A DNA stretch of 64,000 nucleotides from Gymnogyps californianus (GCF_018139145.2 NC_059471.1:43610726-43674725), one strand, 5' to 3'; shown: positions 1 to 13,772, counted from the first letter of the stretch. Numbers and translations are program-made. Notes: generated by a model from the letters alone, not told the origin.

Positions 1-1649
1 TTACAGTAATTCAGGTTCAAACAGCCGATGAAACCAAGCTATATTCTGTCTGCTTTGAAGATCTTCAGTTAGTTTTCTCACACACATTTTGAATAAATCT
101 TCTAAAACACAATGCTATGGAAAAATTGACAGACTGGAAGGGAGTAAACCACGGTATCAGAGATATTAGAAATGAGAAAATAAAATCTTTCCCAAGAAGG
201 TCATGTAATCTCTCCCTCGTTACAGAAGATATTTTTTTTCTATAAAGCTTTTTTCAAATCCAGTTTAAAAATGAACAAGTGGCATTTCTATCACTTCCCC
301 TGGGAGGCAATTTCATACTTAATGTATTCTCAGTGTATATAAGGTAGGGAGGGACACCCACATCTCCCACTTTGTTGAAAAGTGCTCTAATCATTTAGGA
401 GAGAGGGCAGGTGGGAGGGAAGGAAATGTATTCCACCCCTCTTGTTGAAGCTGTGTCACTATGTAGAAAAGATTTCAAGATAACATGGGATGGGGGAGGG
501 AGAGTGGAAAAAAGAGAAGGAGCTGTCTTCTGGTTAGCACATTCAGTTTGGTACAGGGAGTCCTAGGTTATCGTTATGAGTTTTACTCTAGAGACTTTAT
601 TTTATCCACCGGTCAAGATAAAATAGGAAACATTTCTAGCTAATTTGTCTGTAGTTCTTATTTTTATAAACTCATATATAGAAATACAAGATTGAAGAGG
701 CATGACCATCTGTTTTTCTGAGATGGTATTTTGCAACAACATCATGCAGATAGATCTGGAAAAAAAAAACCAAACTTCTCTGGACAATCTGTTGGTGTCA
801 CATACAATGCCTTGTGCAACTTCCAGGTTAGACATTAATTCCACCTGTGGAGTGCTCATTAATAATACATATTTAAAGGCAAAAAATATTATGTTAGTAG
901 GAAAATGAAATCATATTAATTAATCTTACTTTATCTACAAAGGTATTTTCTTGGCTTTGACATTTCAGCATCCTCCTTCCTGCACTACTGAAATTCAAAG
1001 TCCAACAAGGTTTAAGCAGATTGAGTACATGTTTAAAGTTACTTTGTGTTTGAGCTTCATGCTGCATCAGTGCTAGCATGCCTAGAATAGTAGTTCAGTT
1101 TTGGTAAAGCTGTATTCCTTGTGGCAGGCTTTTTTCTTGTCACATGCAAACACAGTCATTTCTTCAACACATTCTGTAAGAAGGCAGGGATAGGACAGGG
1201 TTAACTTTAGTAAGTATAATAAATCCCCATGAATACCTGAAGGATTAGGGTTCTGTCTAAAAAGTGAATTTTGTGTTCCAATCTGTAAATGTCGAGTAGT
1301 GATCTAATTCAAGCTGTAACTCTACAACAAAACTAAACTAGTGTGCTTTTTTTTTTCATATTCTGATTTTTAAGCAAGATATTTTTACTGAATGCCTCAT
1401 CACAGGAGGATTTCTGGATTTTGTCAATGAAAGCACCTCTGTGCCTAGTGGAATACTTTTGCAGTGGGTAAGTGGCAGGAGGAAGTAATTAGAGGGAGGG
1501 GACTATATGAAAGTCAAAAGATGAAAGTGTTATGACACTTAAGCAAGCTCAGATAAAATACTTGAGAAAACTCAATTTCAGCTCCTGTGATATGTAGACT
1601 AAAGTTGACTATGACTCTCATTCAGTCATAATGATGTCTTTGGCTCCAA

Positions 1650-1960
1650 ACTCTATCTCTACACTTTATTATTCTCCATCTGTTCAATCCAGTGTCACTC
1701 TTAGCAGCTTCCTTCATATCTTTCCTTCACACAAACTTCCCTCCCACAATTCCAGAATGGATGAATACATTCCAACTACAATGAGCACCCACTAGCTGTT
1801 TTCTGTACCGTCCTCTTTGTTTTGTGGCGAGCCATCTGTTGTTCTCAGAATGTGAGTCCTTTGGAGCAAAGTATTTATTAGTCATTGAGCACTGATTTCT
1901 GAGCAAAATTTACACTTAAAGCACCACAGGCATTGTTACGTTTAGAGTTTGTAGAACTTA
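1650..1960 (+). repeat. Possible ancient amniote interspersed repeat (MIR/L3-like tail)
   Basis: Around 1845-1880 the sequence resembles the 'AGACTGTGAGCTCTTTGGGGCAG' type of tail shared by several ancient amniote SINE/LINE 3' regions. The match is short and diverged, so boundaries are guesses and the family is uncertain. Confidence 0.3.
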
Positions 1961-3119
1961 GAACAGAACTTAATAAATAAGTTCATCTAATACCTACGGA
2001 AGTGATGGTGTGCATGATTATCTGTGCTATCATCACATGCAGTTGGAATGAATCTTCCATATCTCTCCAATTTCTACAGTACAAAGTACTTCACCTCACA
2101 ATATATCATCAGACAAAGGCTGTTATTGATTCTGGAAGTCACATTCCTGCAAGTGGCAGAAAGATGCTGTGCACCACTTTCTTTTCCTTCCATTCCAAGC
2201 ACCCATTGTCGTTGCAAAACAGATGAGACTTAGGATATTTACTGCCTACTGTGCATAAACTCAAAATAGGCGACACAGTTCTTTTAGTTGTCTCCCAGAG
2301 AGTGAAGTAAGGCTTCCAAGAGTGAACTCATTTGTCTGAGTGCTCATTTCACTTTCTCCAGGCACATATCAAGATTAAGTAGGAAATCACTGTATCTTTA
2401 TGTGCTTTTACCAAGAATGAACACAGACTTAAAACCACAACAAAATTCCAAATTGATATTCTCAGTGCAATGCCTGTCAATACAAAAGCAACTCCGTTTT
2501 TATACACTCAAAAGAAAAACAGAATAGCAAATTGGAATAGTAAAGTAGGCAGCATAATCTAACACAGCACCAACCTGAAAAAGCATGCTTTGATCTTGAT
2601 CAAAGGTAGAGAAACTGGATGGGTACCTATCTTCACATCACCTATAGTGTTTCTCCTGTAGTATCAGATAGCAACTGCTGACTTCACAATGGCGAGTAGC
2701 AGTTACTCACACTGAAGTCAATGAAATTACTCATGTGAGTAACACCACCAATGACAGAAAGAAATTCATAATCTGACATTTAGTGAATAACTTCTAACAC
2801 TGTCCCAGTCTAGTCCCCAGTGTAGGGTGTTTGCAAGACCACCTGAGTCAAGTTCCAAGATACTTTGTTACCTCAGCATAAGGTAGTTCAGGCAAAATGT
2901 AGAGATTTTTAAAGAAATAGCCATCTCAGAAAAAAAAACCACTGAAAAGTAGAAGTCCTTGGATGTAGACGAAGGCTGTGACTATGACATGTTATGATAA
3001 TTACATGTTTTTCAGGGTCTGTGTGAAGAAGACAGGAGAGGAAAAATTTGGCACAGATTTTAAATTACTGTGACAACAGAGATCCAATAGGACTTGATTA
3101 AAACTGTCAGATATGAAAT

Positions 3120-3141
3120 GCATGAACTACCTAGTTCATGC
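3120..3141. repeat. 22-bp near-perfect palindrome
   Basis: Two 10-base arms (GCATGAACTA and its complement) face each other across two central bases (CC). Palindromes of this size occur by chance in a window this long, so no function is inferred. Confidence 0.6.
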
Positions 3142-4085
3142 AAAACATACATATCGTTCATGATTTTGAACCAGCTCTGGTTTTCAAAACCCTAAAAGGA
3201 CATCCTTTAATTTCTCACTAATGTCCTTGGTATGAGTTAAACAACACTTTAGCTTAACAGATTTATCCAGTAAAACACTTCTGAAAATGACCCTCTTCTT
3301 TAAAAAAAAGAATTCTTCCACTAACAGTTAGTCAACCATAAACACCTTCCACAAGTGCTGTTCTAGTTCCTCCCACAATCTCTTCACCAGAAAATTGAAC
3401 AATATGCTATAAAGTCAAATAGATTCAAGCTACAGAAAAATGTGTTCAACAGACAAGACTCAAGGATCTCTAGGTATGTGCTCTTTTACTTACACAAGTG
3501 GTCGGCAGCACAGAAAACCCAAACCAATATTTCCAAAAAAATAAATGAAGTGCTTCTTCCTGAATGCATATTATATAAATCTATGTTTCCAACTTACTTG
3601 TGAAAAAACAAAAGCATGACAGCAGATTTCAGGTCCCATTGTCCATCGACATGCCACAGTAGTGGTATTTGGAGAGGTTGTCCAATCAATGCTGGGACTC
3701 ACAATCCTTCCCTTGCCTTGGCCTTAAGGACTAGCTGTATAGAGCTATATAAAGCAGATGAACAACCACACCTTCATGCTTAACAATGCCTTGAAATGCT
3801 GGGTTCCCCACTCATGCCATTTCATTGCAGACATCTTAAGAGTCTAATTTAGTTTCTCTCTTAGATTTCTATTCTGTTGTGGTCAACTGAAACTCAGAAC
3901 TCCTAATGATGTCTGCCAGTGCTATGTGAGTAGAGAAACTAATACTGCAATCTTTAAAAATTTGCTAATTTTTTTATGCAACTCCACCAATAGGATCGAA
4001 TTTCATTAAATGAGTTCAAGTCTTTGTGTTGCAAAAGTTATGAAAGCAATAGATATATAAGGAATGCTCCACCTGGAAGTGATTT

Positions 4086-4147
4086 TTATTTTATTTTATT
4101 TTTCTTTATTTTATTTTGTTTTATATTATACTATTTTATTTTATGTA
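4086..4147 (+). repeat. TTTTA-type simple repeat
   Basis: An imperfect array of TTTTA/TTTTATT units interrupted by C and G bases, seen directly in the sequence. It encodes only a chance low-complexity ORF. Confidence 0.85.
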
Positions 4148-7100
4148 TTATTCATATAAGAGTCTTGGCCTTGCACAGCTGCGATTCAGGAAGCAAAAAT
4201 ATGAAAACAAAGACAGTTCTCCAAAGCTTATGAAAAAGCAGACCACATACCAATTTTAAGCACAATTTTTGTTTTTTTTCTTGCAAATGTTATATAAAGT
4301 CCTAATTGTTTATGAAGAGTCAGATTTGGAATATCTGTTGATGAGCTGAGTTTCGATGTGTTCACCTCTCCCTGTGTCCCATCCAATCAGACAATAAAAA
4401 GATAATATAAAGGAGATCTTGGTCTTGCAAGAGTGCAAAGGGTTTTCCAGAGTGTAACAATAACAGGCTCAGGATAGTTTCAGATGTTTGCTTCAGTGCT
4501 TCTGCAGATTTACTCACAAAGCCTTGAATGCCTTCTGTGTCAAGGCAGTAAAACAAGGACCTATGTATGTTTATCTCCCTACTCTTAATTAGGGGCTGCG
4601 GGTTACTCCTTGGACACTGAGCTTTAATGTACACTTGAGTTCTCTAACATCTTAGGAAATATATCTATACTGCTCTATTATATGCAAATACACAATAGCT
4701 TTTGGCTTCTTCCCAAGCGCACTGAAGTTTGCTGTAGCCTATTCCACCGAGCTTAGTTTTCTAGTTTCAGTGGAAGGCATTGTTCAATGTATATATATGG
4801 TACATTATAGGTGAAATCCCTCAGACAAAATGCTTCATCTGCAGGAATTTGTCCTAGTAATGATTTTTTACTTCAGTCCCCAAATTAGGGAAGTGCTTAC
4901 ATTACATTCATTTATATTAAGCACATTTTTAAATATCGTTTATTGAACAAGGATATTTTCCTTAGTTACAGATATGATGTAAAAGTCTTCAGGAGAGAGA
5001 CCATGTCAAACCCAGTCTTTTTATACTCTAAAACAATAGATCTGTGTAATATCCTGTTATAAAGATTATGTAACAACAATCAGAAATTTGGAGTTTCAGC
5101 TACCAGGTGGTTTTATGTGCCAAATGTATCAGATCTTTAAACAAACATTGAAAGACGACACCTTTTCAAGTGCCTCTGCTCCTTTTATAGCCTATCTAGT
5201 GAAGGAGCGTTTAACAGAGCAATGGCTTGTACACTAGGGAATGAGGAGTTTAATGGTTCATACATACTTTATTTGAAAAATACCAATAACCATTCACAAG
5301 TCTCTTCTTGCATAAACTACATGAAAATCCCTATGTAAATGGTGCATAGCTTCTTTATGATTCATGCTATGGGTTGGTTGGTGGTTTGGGGTTTTTTACA
5401 GTGTTAAATCACTTTTAAAAGTGCGGCTTTACCTGCCAAGCTTAAGGTAAATTTCCATCGGTGGTTAAATACATGTTTCATTCCCTACAATCTTTTTCAG
5501 TTACATAAATAGGCTGGATGGAACACTCTATTTTCCCTTATTATTAAAACTCAAAATAGTCATATTGAAGTACTCAATAATATCTGTTTGGTAGATTGGC
5601 AGTCTAATTCATTCAACCAAATTCAGAAGCCAGAAACAGAATTGTATTATAAAAGCCTTGACTGTTACTTCATGACATTTAACTATGTAAAAAACATACA
5701 CAGAGACTTAGAATGCTGATTTTCAGGTGTTCCCTTAGCAGACACCCATAAGTTTAATGATGTTAAGCCATGACCAACAGGAGCACAGACCAGTGTCTCA
5801 GACAATTCTGTGATAAGCTAAACATGGAGTTTGCAATTTTATTTAACAGCACTTAGATAACTGTCCTCTAGCTATTTATTTGGGCAAGCAGTTCTACTTT
5901 GGATTTCAAGCTAGCAACAACGAACTGACATGTGGAAGGTCTGAATTATTCTCTGTTTGTGGACCACCATGTAAGAGATTTTCCCTGCATAGCCAGAGAG
6001 CATTTTTTTAAAAAATAAGTGAAGGTGTAATACTAAAGGACATCATAAGCTTCTTAACCAGGACCAACACTTGTATAGTTCCCTAACGTAGATTAGGGCT
6101 TTCTAGAATGAGATTTACCCTACTGTTTCCCAGTAAAGGTCAAACACCTGAAAACTAGACCTCTCGAATGAAAAGAAACATTGATTTTTGTGTGTGTGCA
6201 TGTTTTGATTTTGTAAATTTTTTTGTTTCTTTTGCTAGTTTTGCTGAATAGATAATTCAGGTGATAAACATTATAACACAAACACTGAACATGAATAACT
6301 AGGAGAAGTACTACCAAATAATTATCTTTCCTGGTGGGCAGGAAGTTCTTAATACCGCTTTTTCACTACAGATGTCTGACACATTTCCAGTAACATATCT
6401 ATCAACTAATTTCAGTGCTATTGGAGTTAGGCTAAATTCTCCCGTCCTATGGTCCAGCCTCTGGCAGAATACTGGAAGGTGACCTGTGAAGTTTTATCAT
6501 TCCATTGGAAAGGGGAATAAGTTCAATATTGAAACTCATCTTCAGAAATATCAAAATTCTAGGTGAATTTCAGAATAGATTTTGGGGTCTTTTTTCCGCT
6601 CACATATGTCAAACAACTGAAAACATTTTTAGATGAAAACTTGCTTTTACTTTCTTTACTTTCTTTATGAAAGTTTGGGGCATCCATCTCCAGGTATATG
6701 TTTATAAAAATGTTTTGTTATAAGATAGAACCTGTGCTTTCGCACAGTAGAGCTATTTTTTTCTTACAAATTATGATTAGGAAGGGTGTGGTCACAGAAA
6801 AGTGTTAAATTTTTGCCCAATCATGTCTACTTCTATGTAAAGTGAAATGTTACCTGGTATTGTCCCATAAAGCTTATGAACAGAGGGTTTGATTGAAGAT
6901 TTAATAAAATTAACACTACTTTCTTATTTTCCTCTTTTCTTCTTAATCTTCTCTTCAAGATGAAACTCATCAGCACTTGACAAAAACTGCAAATAACAGC
7001 CAGATGCAGGAGCTGGTTTTATCTTTTTATGCAAGTATGTGGTGCTAATTAGTGCAAATTGATTAAACTTTAATTGCCTGATCCATGGCTAATTAATATT

Positions 7101-8939
7101 TATAAGATGAATGAGCAAGAAACCCAGACATTTATTAAAACACTTTAATGATTTTTCATATGTTTTGACAAAGCAAAGCAAATAGATGTTATGAGTTTAG
7201 AAGTGCCAGACATAAGTACAGTATTCCTTACATTTTCTAACTGTCAGCATCAGAAAACTAATCATTTTCCCCCACAAACTACATATGAAAGTAGTTTTTC
7301 TGTTCCACACAAACATTAAGGTACAGTGTTCTAGTTTGTACTTTATAACGCATTTTGTTGAACAACAGAATGACATAGCACTATCATGTCTCATGCAAGC
7401 AAATACACAACTACATCAGATAGAATCTGTGCACAAGTATGTTCTTTAAAATGGGCTGAACTGAATTGAATAGACTTGGTTTCTTCTAGATATGTCTACC
7501 TGAGTTAAAAAAATATTATGTTAACCCCAGTCTAACAATATGATGCTATGGCTATCAATGGATTACTTATTGCACTTCTCTAAAAGCTCATCTCTTGTTA
7601 ACATGTAATATATTCAAACAATACTCCTTTACTAACGGTGATCCCAGTGCTTTGAACACATTGTGTGATAAAAAGAAAAAAACTTGTCTTACTATGATAC
7701 TGTATCCTAAAACTATTTTAAAGCCATTATGCAGCTTCTTTTTTCTCAGTCCAGTGCGAAGGTCCCTTACTGCTTTCATTCATTCTGATCCACCAAATTG
7801 GACAACAAGCTAGACAATTTTTTCAGTAGTTCCCTTTTGGAGATAGCCCATTTCTAACTAGGTTTTCATTTCAGGAAATGTGTCCTCACGTCACCCTCAC
7901 TCAGCCTTCCCACATTCTTTGCCTTTTGACCAGTCTATAGTCTAAAAAAGAAATAATTAGGGTGGCAGGGGGAGGGTCTTTAACCTTCATAATTCCTCTA
8001 GTTATGTATATGCCAGTAAATAAAACAGGAAAAATAAAGGGTCTCTAGTTTTGGCCCATGATTATTCATACTGTTTTATTGTTACTGTTCTCCCCAGCAA
8101 AGTTTCAGCACGAATGTTCTAGATTTGGTTCAGATATGGTTTAATTGTTAGACTCTAGAAATGTAGCCAGTTAGGACTCAGATTTCCTGTTCCTTGACTC
8201 ATGGACACACGGGGCACATAAGCATCAACAAAAACGTGTGACACCTCTGGCAATCCAGCCAGAATAATCTCTATCATGTTTTATTTGGTAGCATAGATGT
8301 CACCTTTAAATCTCCAAAGAATAAACTCAGACTCGATAAGAACCTACTCCTGATGGAACCTTTGGGTTACATTTAATCTAGCAAATAAAATGATATTGCT
8401 TCTCTTTGCATAAAGAAATGAGCTAAATTCATTGACATTGCTGAATAAAAGAGGGTGATCACTGACCACAGGACCATGCGGTACAGACTGGCTTGCATCC
8501 ACACTGCTTAAAACTGTTCCCATCTGTAACATGTCTAGATGGCATGTCCAAAACAGTGACAAGGAGAATAGTTAAGTAGTTAATCAGATGCTAACTGCTC
8601 TCTCCCTAGTCCCCTTTCAGCAGATCAGATATACTCAAGAAACCTCAGCAACTTTAAGACCAGGTCATCTCTGACATTCCTATACAATGAAAGGTTACGA
8701 TTTTTAAACCTGCTGATGAAATTCTCGTTATTTTCATTTTTCATTTTCTGTTTGTCTTCTTTCTTTTTTGACACAAGCTAACTTAATGAATCAATTAATT
8801 TTGTTTTAATAAGTGGTCCCCAAATAAATACATTTTAAGCTTTGATTGTATGTTAAAAACACTGAACTGAAAACCTTTCTATACTTTCTGCAGGCAATTA
8901 GTAATTAATTTCAGATAATACAGTTTTGAAGCCCTTCTG

Positions 8940-8971
8940 CCCACACACTCACACCCCCCACACACACACAC
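8940..8971 (+). repeat. CA-rich dinucleotide tract
   Basis: A short CACACA run interrupted by a CCCCCC block and by single T bases. It is an imperfect CA microsatellite. Confidence 0.75.
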
Positions 8972-9834
8972 TTTTTTGATCCACTAAAAATGTTCTGTAG
9001 TGAAAATTTTAGTAAAACACCCTTACTGTGATCCAATTAGGCACTGCAAAAGAACCCTGCCACAAAAATATAAAAAAATAATCCCTTTAGAAAATAAAAA
9101 TCACCTGGACTACTAAGTGATTTGCCATAGCAAATATATTAGAAGATTAGATTTTTAAAGTTCACATTCAGAAGCATTTTATAAATAAATATATCTAAGC
9201 ATTAGAGAAAGCATTTTAAATGAATGAATAGATGTACTAGCCTATAGAGTAGTAACTACAAAAAGCTTGAAGGGTAAAAAATAATAATTCATTCACTGTG
9301 TACACGAAGAATTCAGAAAGTTTCTGCTAAACTCAATTATAGATATTATTATGTACTATAATCCCTTAATTATATCATTTACTCATTACAGTTGGCATAC
9401 TTGGAAATGAAAGTGACCAAGTGTCTGACATCCATAAAAGCAATAATTTGGAAAAGATCATTTTCAGAAGTGTGTACAATGTCAAAGGCTTAGTTCATGT
9501 ACTCAGCCAATGAAACTTCATTTGTCTAAAATAATGTGTCAATCTGGAATCTGATGTATGTGACATTGAGCTCCACATATGCACTTAGATAGTCAATAGC
9601 ATATTTTACCCACATATGTTGAGAACACTTTTGGATACTGTTCCATAACAAATAAATGTTTTCAACCTGCTCAGTTGCAATTAAACACTCAGAGCATTCT
9701 TTTTCATTGTTGTTTTAAACTTTATTCTGAATCTTTCTCAGTTATCGCTACTCCTGTCATAACACTGGGGTAGATTCAAGTGTCTAAAAGTGTATCATAA
9801 CTCTAAATTTAAAATAACCCCCACTATAATCTAG

Positions 9835-10424
9835 TGTATTGGGTCTGGCTGAGATGGAGTTAATTTTCCCCATAGCATCCCTCATAGTGCTGTGTTCTGT
9901 ATTGGTAGCTGGAAAGGTGTTGATAACACACCAGTGTTTTGGCTACTGCTGAGCAGGGCTCCCACAGCATCAAGGCTGTCTCTCCAACATTGCCCCCACC
10001 ACCACCAATAGGCTGGGGGTGGACAAGATTTTGGGAGAGGACATAGCCAGGACAGCTGACCCAAACTGACCAAAAGGATATTCCATACCATATGACATCT
10101 TCTCAGCAATAAAAGCTAGGAGAAAGGAGGAGGAAGGGGGATGCATTTGTTATTTACCTTTGTCTTCTGGAGCAACCGTTATGCATACTGAAGCCCTGCT
10201 TCCTGGGAAGTGGCTGGACATTGCCTGCTGATGGGAAGTAGAGAATAAAATCTTTTGTTTTCCTTTGCTTTCACAGGCGGCCTTTGCTTTTGCTTTATTA
10301 AACTGTCCTTATCTCAACCCACAAGCCTTTCGTTATATATTCTCTCCCCTGTCCCGCTGAAGAGGGGGAGTGATAGAGCGGCTTTGGTGGGCACCTGGCA
10401 TCCAGCCACGGTCAACCCACCACA
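9835..10424 (+). mobile_element. Solo LTR of an avian endogenous retrovirus (family A, plus strand)
   Basis: A 590-bp element beginning TG and ending CA, flanked on both sides by the identical 5-bp duplication TCTAG (9830-9834 and 10425-10429). The start, with its GGCTGAGATGGAGTTAATTTT segment, and the GTGTTGATAACACACC segment match an LTR type very common in birds. Near the middle, CAATAAAAGC at 10107-10116 sits where the family usually has its TATA box, so the promoter looks altered. An ATTAAA polyadenylation signal lies at 10297-10302. No primer-binding site or gag/pol follows, so this is a solo LTR left by recombination between two LTRs. A 5-bp duplication fits ERVL-like or some class I elements; I do not assign a database family name. 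The copy at 58642-59230 is a diverged relative. Confidence 0.88.
10297..10302 (+). promoter_or_regulatory. ATTAAA polyadenylation signal inside LTR
   Basis: ATTAAA lies 122 bases before the LTR end, where an LTR R region would end. The same motif holds a similar place in the two other LTRs of this window (24335-24340 and 58762-58767, read on the minus strand). That shared position is the main support; activity is not shown. Confidence 0.5.
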
Positions 10425-11121
10425 TCTAGATTCTCTTAACAGTAAAAAGTGAAACATCTCTAAGTGTCTTTAGGAAATCAAAGATAAAATAGTAATCATG
10501 AAGGAGAAATAGGGAGGAGAAAAGGAGACAAAGAAAGAAATATTCCTGACCAAACTTATCAGTTGCAGGTTCTCAGAATCTTATCACAATTTTTAGAAGA
10601 AGATAAAATTTTCAGAGGATGACTATAATAAGGAAAGGAGGAAATGCACTCCTGGAACTGACTGACCAATGATGTTCTCTCTGGCAACGCCATCCTAAGA
10701 CAAAGAAGTAAAAACAAGTTCAAGATTTTTATTAGCATTCTAAATCACTTCCTTTGTAATAAATTAATAACATTAACAAAATTAACAGAGGATTTTAAAA
10801 GACCCTAAAATTAAAAGATCAAATCTGTTCTCAAACTGGTATAAAATCTAGAATAATTCCAGTGCAGTGTCTTGTACATGGAAATACTGATTTTGCCAGT
10901 ACATCGACTGTTTTTAATACAACATACAATAAATGGCAATGCACACCTGTGTTTCTGAAGGGAGATCTGAACTTCAGTCTTTTGGGGAATGAGAAGCTGA
11001 GTATTTCATTCTTTTTTTTCTCATTTAAAAAAAAAAAAGCATTTCCTTCTCTTGAAACTGTCTGTTCCCTCATCTGTATGTAAGGGCTAGAAATCAGTTT
11101 CAAATATACTTCAGGAAGACC

Positions 11122-11142
11122 GTTGTTCAGTAGCTGAACAAC
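11122..11142. repeat. Short perfect hairpin (9-bp arms)
   Basis: Arms GTTGTTCAG and CTGAACAAC flank a 3-base loop. A second inverted pair (TATCAATAGC near 11147 and GCTATTGATA near 11189) lies just downstream. Both are small enough to be chance. Confidence 0.5.
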
Positions 11143-11289
11143 ATGTTATCAATAGCCTAGTTGGCACCATGATGATCTTTTGCCCTTAGCTATTGATACA
11201 ATGTCTCTGAAGTAGCTTCTTGTCTTTTGTTTTGTCAATTTGTTATACAGATGACCTGCATCAGGCAACATGGAAGTATTTTAAAATAT

Positions 11290-11378
11290 AAAAGAAGTAT
11301 ATACGCATACATAGATATACATATACACACATACTTCTGTGTGTGCGTGTGTGTGTGCGTGTATGTATGTATGTATGT
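11290..11378 (+). repeat. ATAC / GTGT / GTAT mixed microsatellite
   Basis: An ATACATA-type stretch is followed by a GTGTGTGCGTGT stretch and then GTAT units. The purine-pyrimidine alternation is clear on the page. It is an imperfect compound microsatellite. Confidence 0.85.
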
Positions 11379-11417
11379 GGAAGTCCCTTTAAGTTTCTAG
11401 TTTTTCCAGTAATTGAG

Positions 11418-11451
11418 GAAACTTGGATGTCATTCTTGACATCCAAGCTTC
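11418..11451. repeat. 15-bp stem hairpin with 4-base loop
   Basis: Bases 11418-11432 pair with 11437-11451 across the loop TTCT, with one mismatch in 15. The stem is compact. There is no adjacent gene or T-run to suggest a terminator role, and no longer flanking stem as a pre-miRNA would have. Confidence 0.65.
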
Positions 11452-13772
11452 TTTTGAAATACTGTTGAGTCTGCACTCACTTTTGCTGATTGACGCAAGC
11501 TGCAAAGCGTTAGAAGTCCTGGTCATCCTGTTGGTCAACCAGACCAATAAAACTATCCTTTTGTTTCAGTCTGGTTTATGAGTCTGGGGTTGCTTTTCAT
11601 GGAAAGCAAGACTTGAGGAGGACAGGGAAAATCTAGCATGTGCCTGGATCTCATCCCAACATGTATTTGGAATACAACTGGATCAAGGAGCCAGGAAACA
11701 GTCATATGTTCCCATGACCCATAATATTAAAAAAAACAGAAAGAGACGATACAGGACTAGAATGGACTTCTCGGTCCAAGGTAATATTATTGCAAGAGAC
11801 TGTGATACACAGTTCAGTTTATAAACTTATCAAAACCTGTTTTAAAAATAGTTAAAATATTTTTCCATTTTTCATGTTGGAAGACAAGCAAGATGTCTTT
11901 TACCTCTGATATTTAAAAGTCACTAAAACCCTGGCTTAATTTTGTTACTTAGCTATTTGTTGATAGTTTAATAATTGTAGGCTCTTGACCCAGCATTGCC
12001 TATTCACTTAGATATTTTTTCTCCTTCTCTCATCTTCACAGCTTCATACATTTGTAGGAGAATAATCTAATGCCATTTTAACCTTCACTCTAACAGGCTA
12101 ACATAGTCATTTTATTTTCTGCATAAATTCCTTCGCAAGTTTATTCATGTTCTAGTTTGAACAAGAATTTTCAACATCAAGACATCCTGTCATAGATGTA
12201 CAGGTTATTGCCAAACTGCCAAACAAAAAAGGGTCAAGGACCAATCCCTGACCCGGATCCCAGCAACACCCACTTGCTCGTGTACACACTGCTTTATGTA
12301 ATCCTCTCTAAAGTGGGTATATCTAAAAGAAACCCAACTGGAGCAGTCCAAAGCAGGTTGAGGGAATGATCTAACATTATCGTCTTCTTTCACTTAGCAG
12401 CATAAATGTATCATAATGTGGAAACACATCTCTAAGATTTTTCTAAAATTAACAGAAGTTGATTTTTCAAAGTATTGAACTGGTTGGACAGAGGTTTAGA
12501 CAGATTGACTCTAAAATTTTAGCAATATCAAAACATCTGTTTTTCCCATTTTTTCACTGACGTTCTCCATGAAAAAGGGAAAATGATACTCTTCCTCCTT
12601 CACTGTGTTTTCCTCTGCAGTTTACCAGTAGTAAACTCCCTGTAGTTAATTTCCCATCTAAAGTACTAAAATTACTGCAGCAGAGAAGTGTCCGAGAATA
12701 ACATTTTGACGAGCTGCTTTCAAATACTAGTATGTTTGATGCTTTTTTTGCAACACTCACTTTTGAGAGATATTCATCTTGCAAAATTAGTAGTGTGGTA
12801 GAAGCAGCTATTCTGTGAGGAAGTCCCGAGTTAATTATTTTTTCCTTGATATTTGTTAAATTAGCTAAAAATCATAATGAACTAAATGGCCTAAACTGGC
12901 ATAACACCATAGACATGAATAGAGCTATCCTTCTTTATGCCAGATGATATATATCCTAAATATTGTTAGTATCCACAAACACTGGATTTATTTTCCTGAA
13001 AGACTAGCTTTTCAAATATATTCTTGTCTTCTATGATAATTTCTAACCATTTCATTAACTGCAACAGCATATCCACACATTCAAATGTAATTAGACCATT
13101 CTTAAATCTATGGAGTTGTTACATAGTCCATAAACAAGCCTACTTTATGTGCCTAAACTTAGGCAGACAGAATAACTTTTCATGAAGAAAATGTAGACAT
13201 TTAATTTAGGACCACTTTAAGAAACACCTTTAATTTAAGTAAAATTTATATCCCCAAAGAGGTACTTACACTTCTTTTAGGGTATGGACCCTAGAATAAA
13301 CCATCATCTGTTACATTCTGGTTTTCCTCACTAACACAGTTTTTTGTTTGCTCCAGAATGCAGCTGGAGAGCAAATTAACATGTAGGGAGGAGGAATCAG
13401 GGCCCTGGAGTAAAGCAGAAAGTAAATTAACTTGGCAATTTCAGTTGTGGTTACAGCTTTTCTGCTTAATGCAGGCAGTTCAAGAAGTGATCCTTGGTCC
13501 TTAGGCAAAGAGATGCAGAGCGGCTTACGTCCGTGGTGGTCAAGACATTTTATATGTTAGGCCAACTGGATCCCTCTTCAGTTTATTCTGTGCATGTTTA
13601 AGCCTATTTCCATATATGAGCAAACAAATGTTTGGTAAAATTAAAGTAGATGCTTTATTAAGACACTTTTTCTATGATTAGCTCATTGTCTTGCGTTTCT
13701 TAAATCTACTACCGTATTTCAAACGCTAGATGACCAGTTTCATCTAGGAATGGAAATTATAGTCTGTGTTTT

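Larger units (their letters stand above)
1..9834. other. Unique AT-rich non-coding DNA, no gene seen
   Basis: No reading frame here is longer than about 90 codons, and none resembles a protein family I know. Composition is AT-rich with frequent short A and T runs. Small items inside it are a TTTTA-rich tract near 4.09-4.15 kb, a CA-rich tract near 8.94-8.97 kb, a 22-bp near-palindrome at 3120-3141, a possible ancient amniote repeat around 1.65-1.96 kb and a homeodomain-motif-rich stretch at 7.0-7.15 kb. The rest shows nothing I can name. It could be intergenic or intronic; an exon with little coding signal could be missed by eye. Confidence 0.7.
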
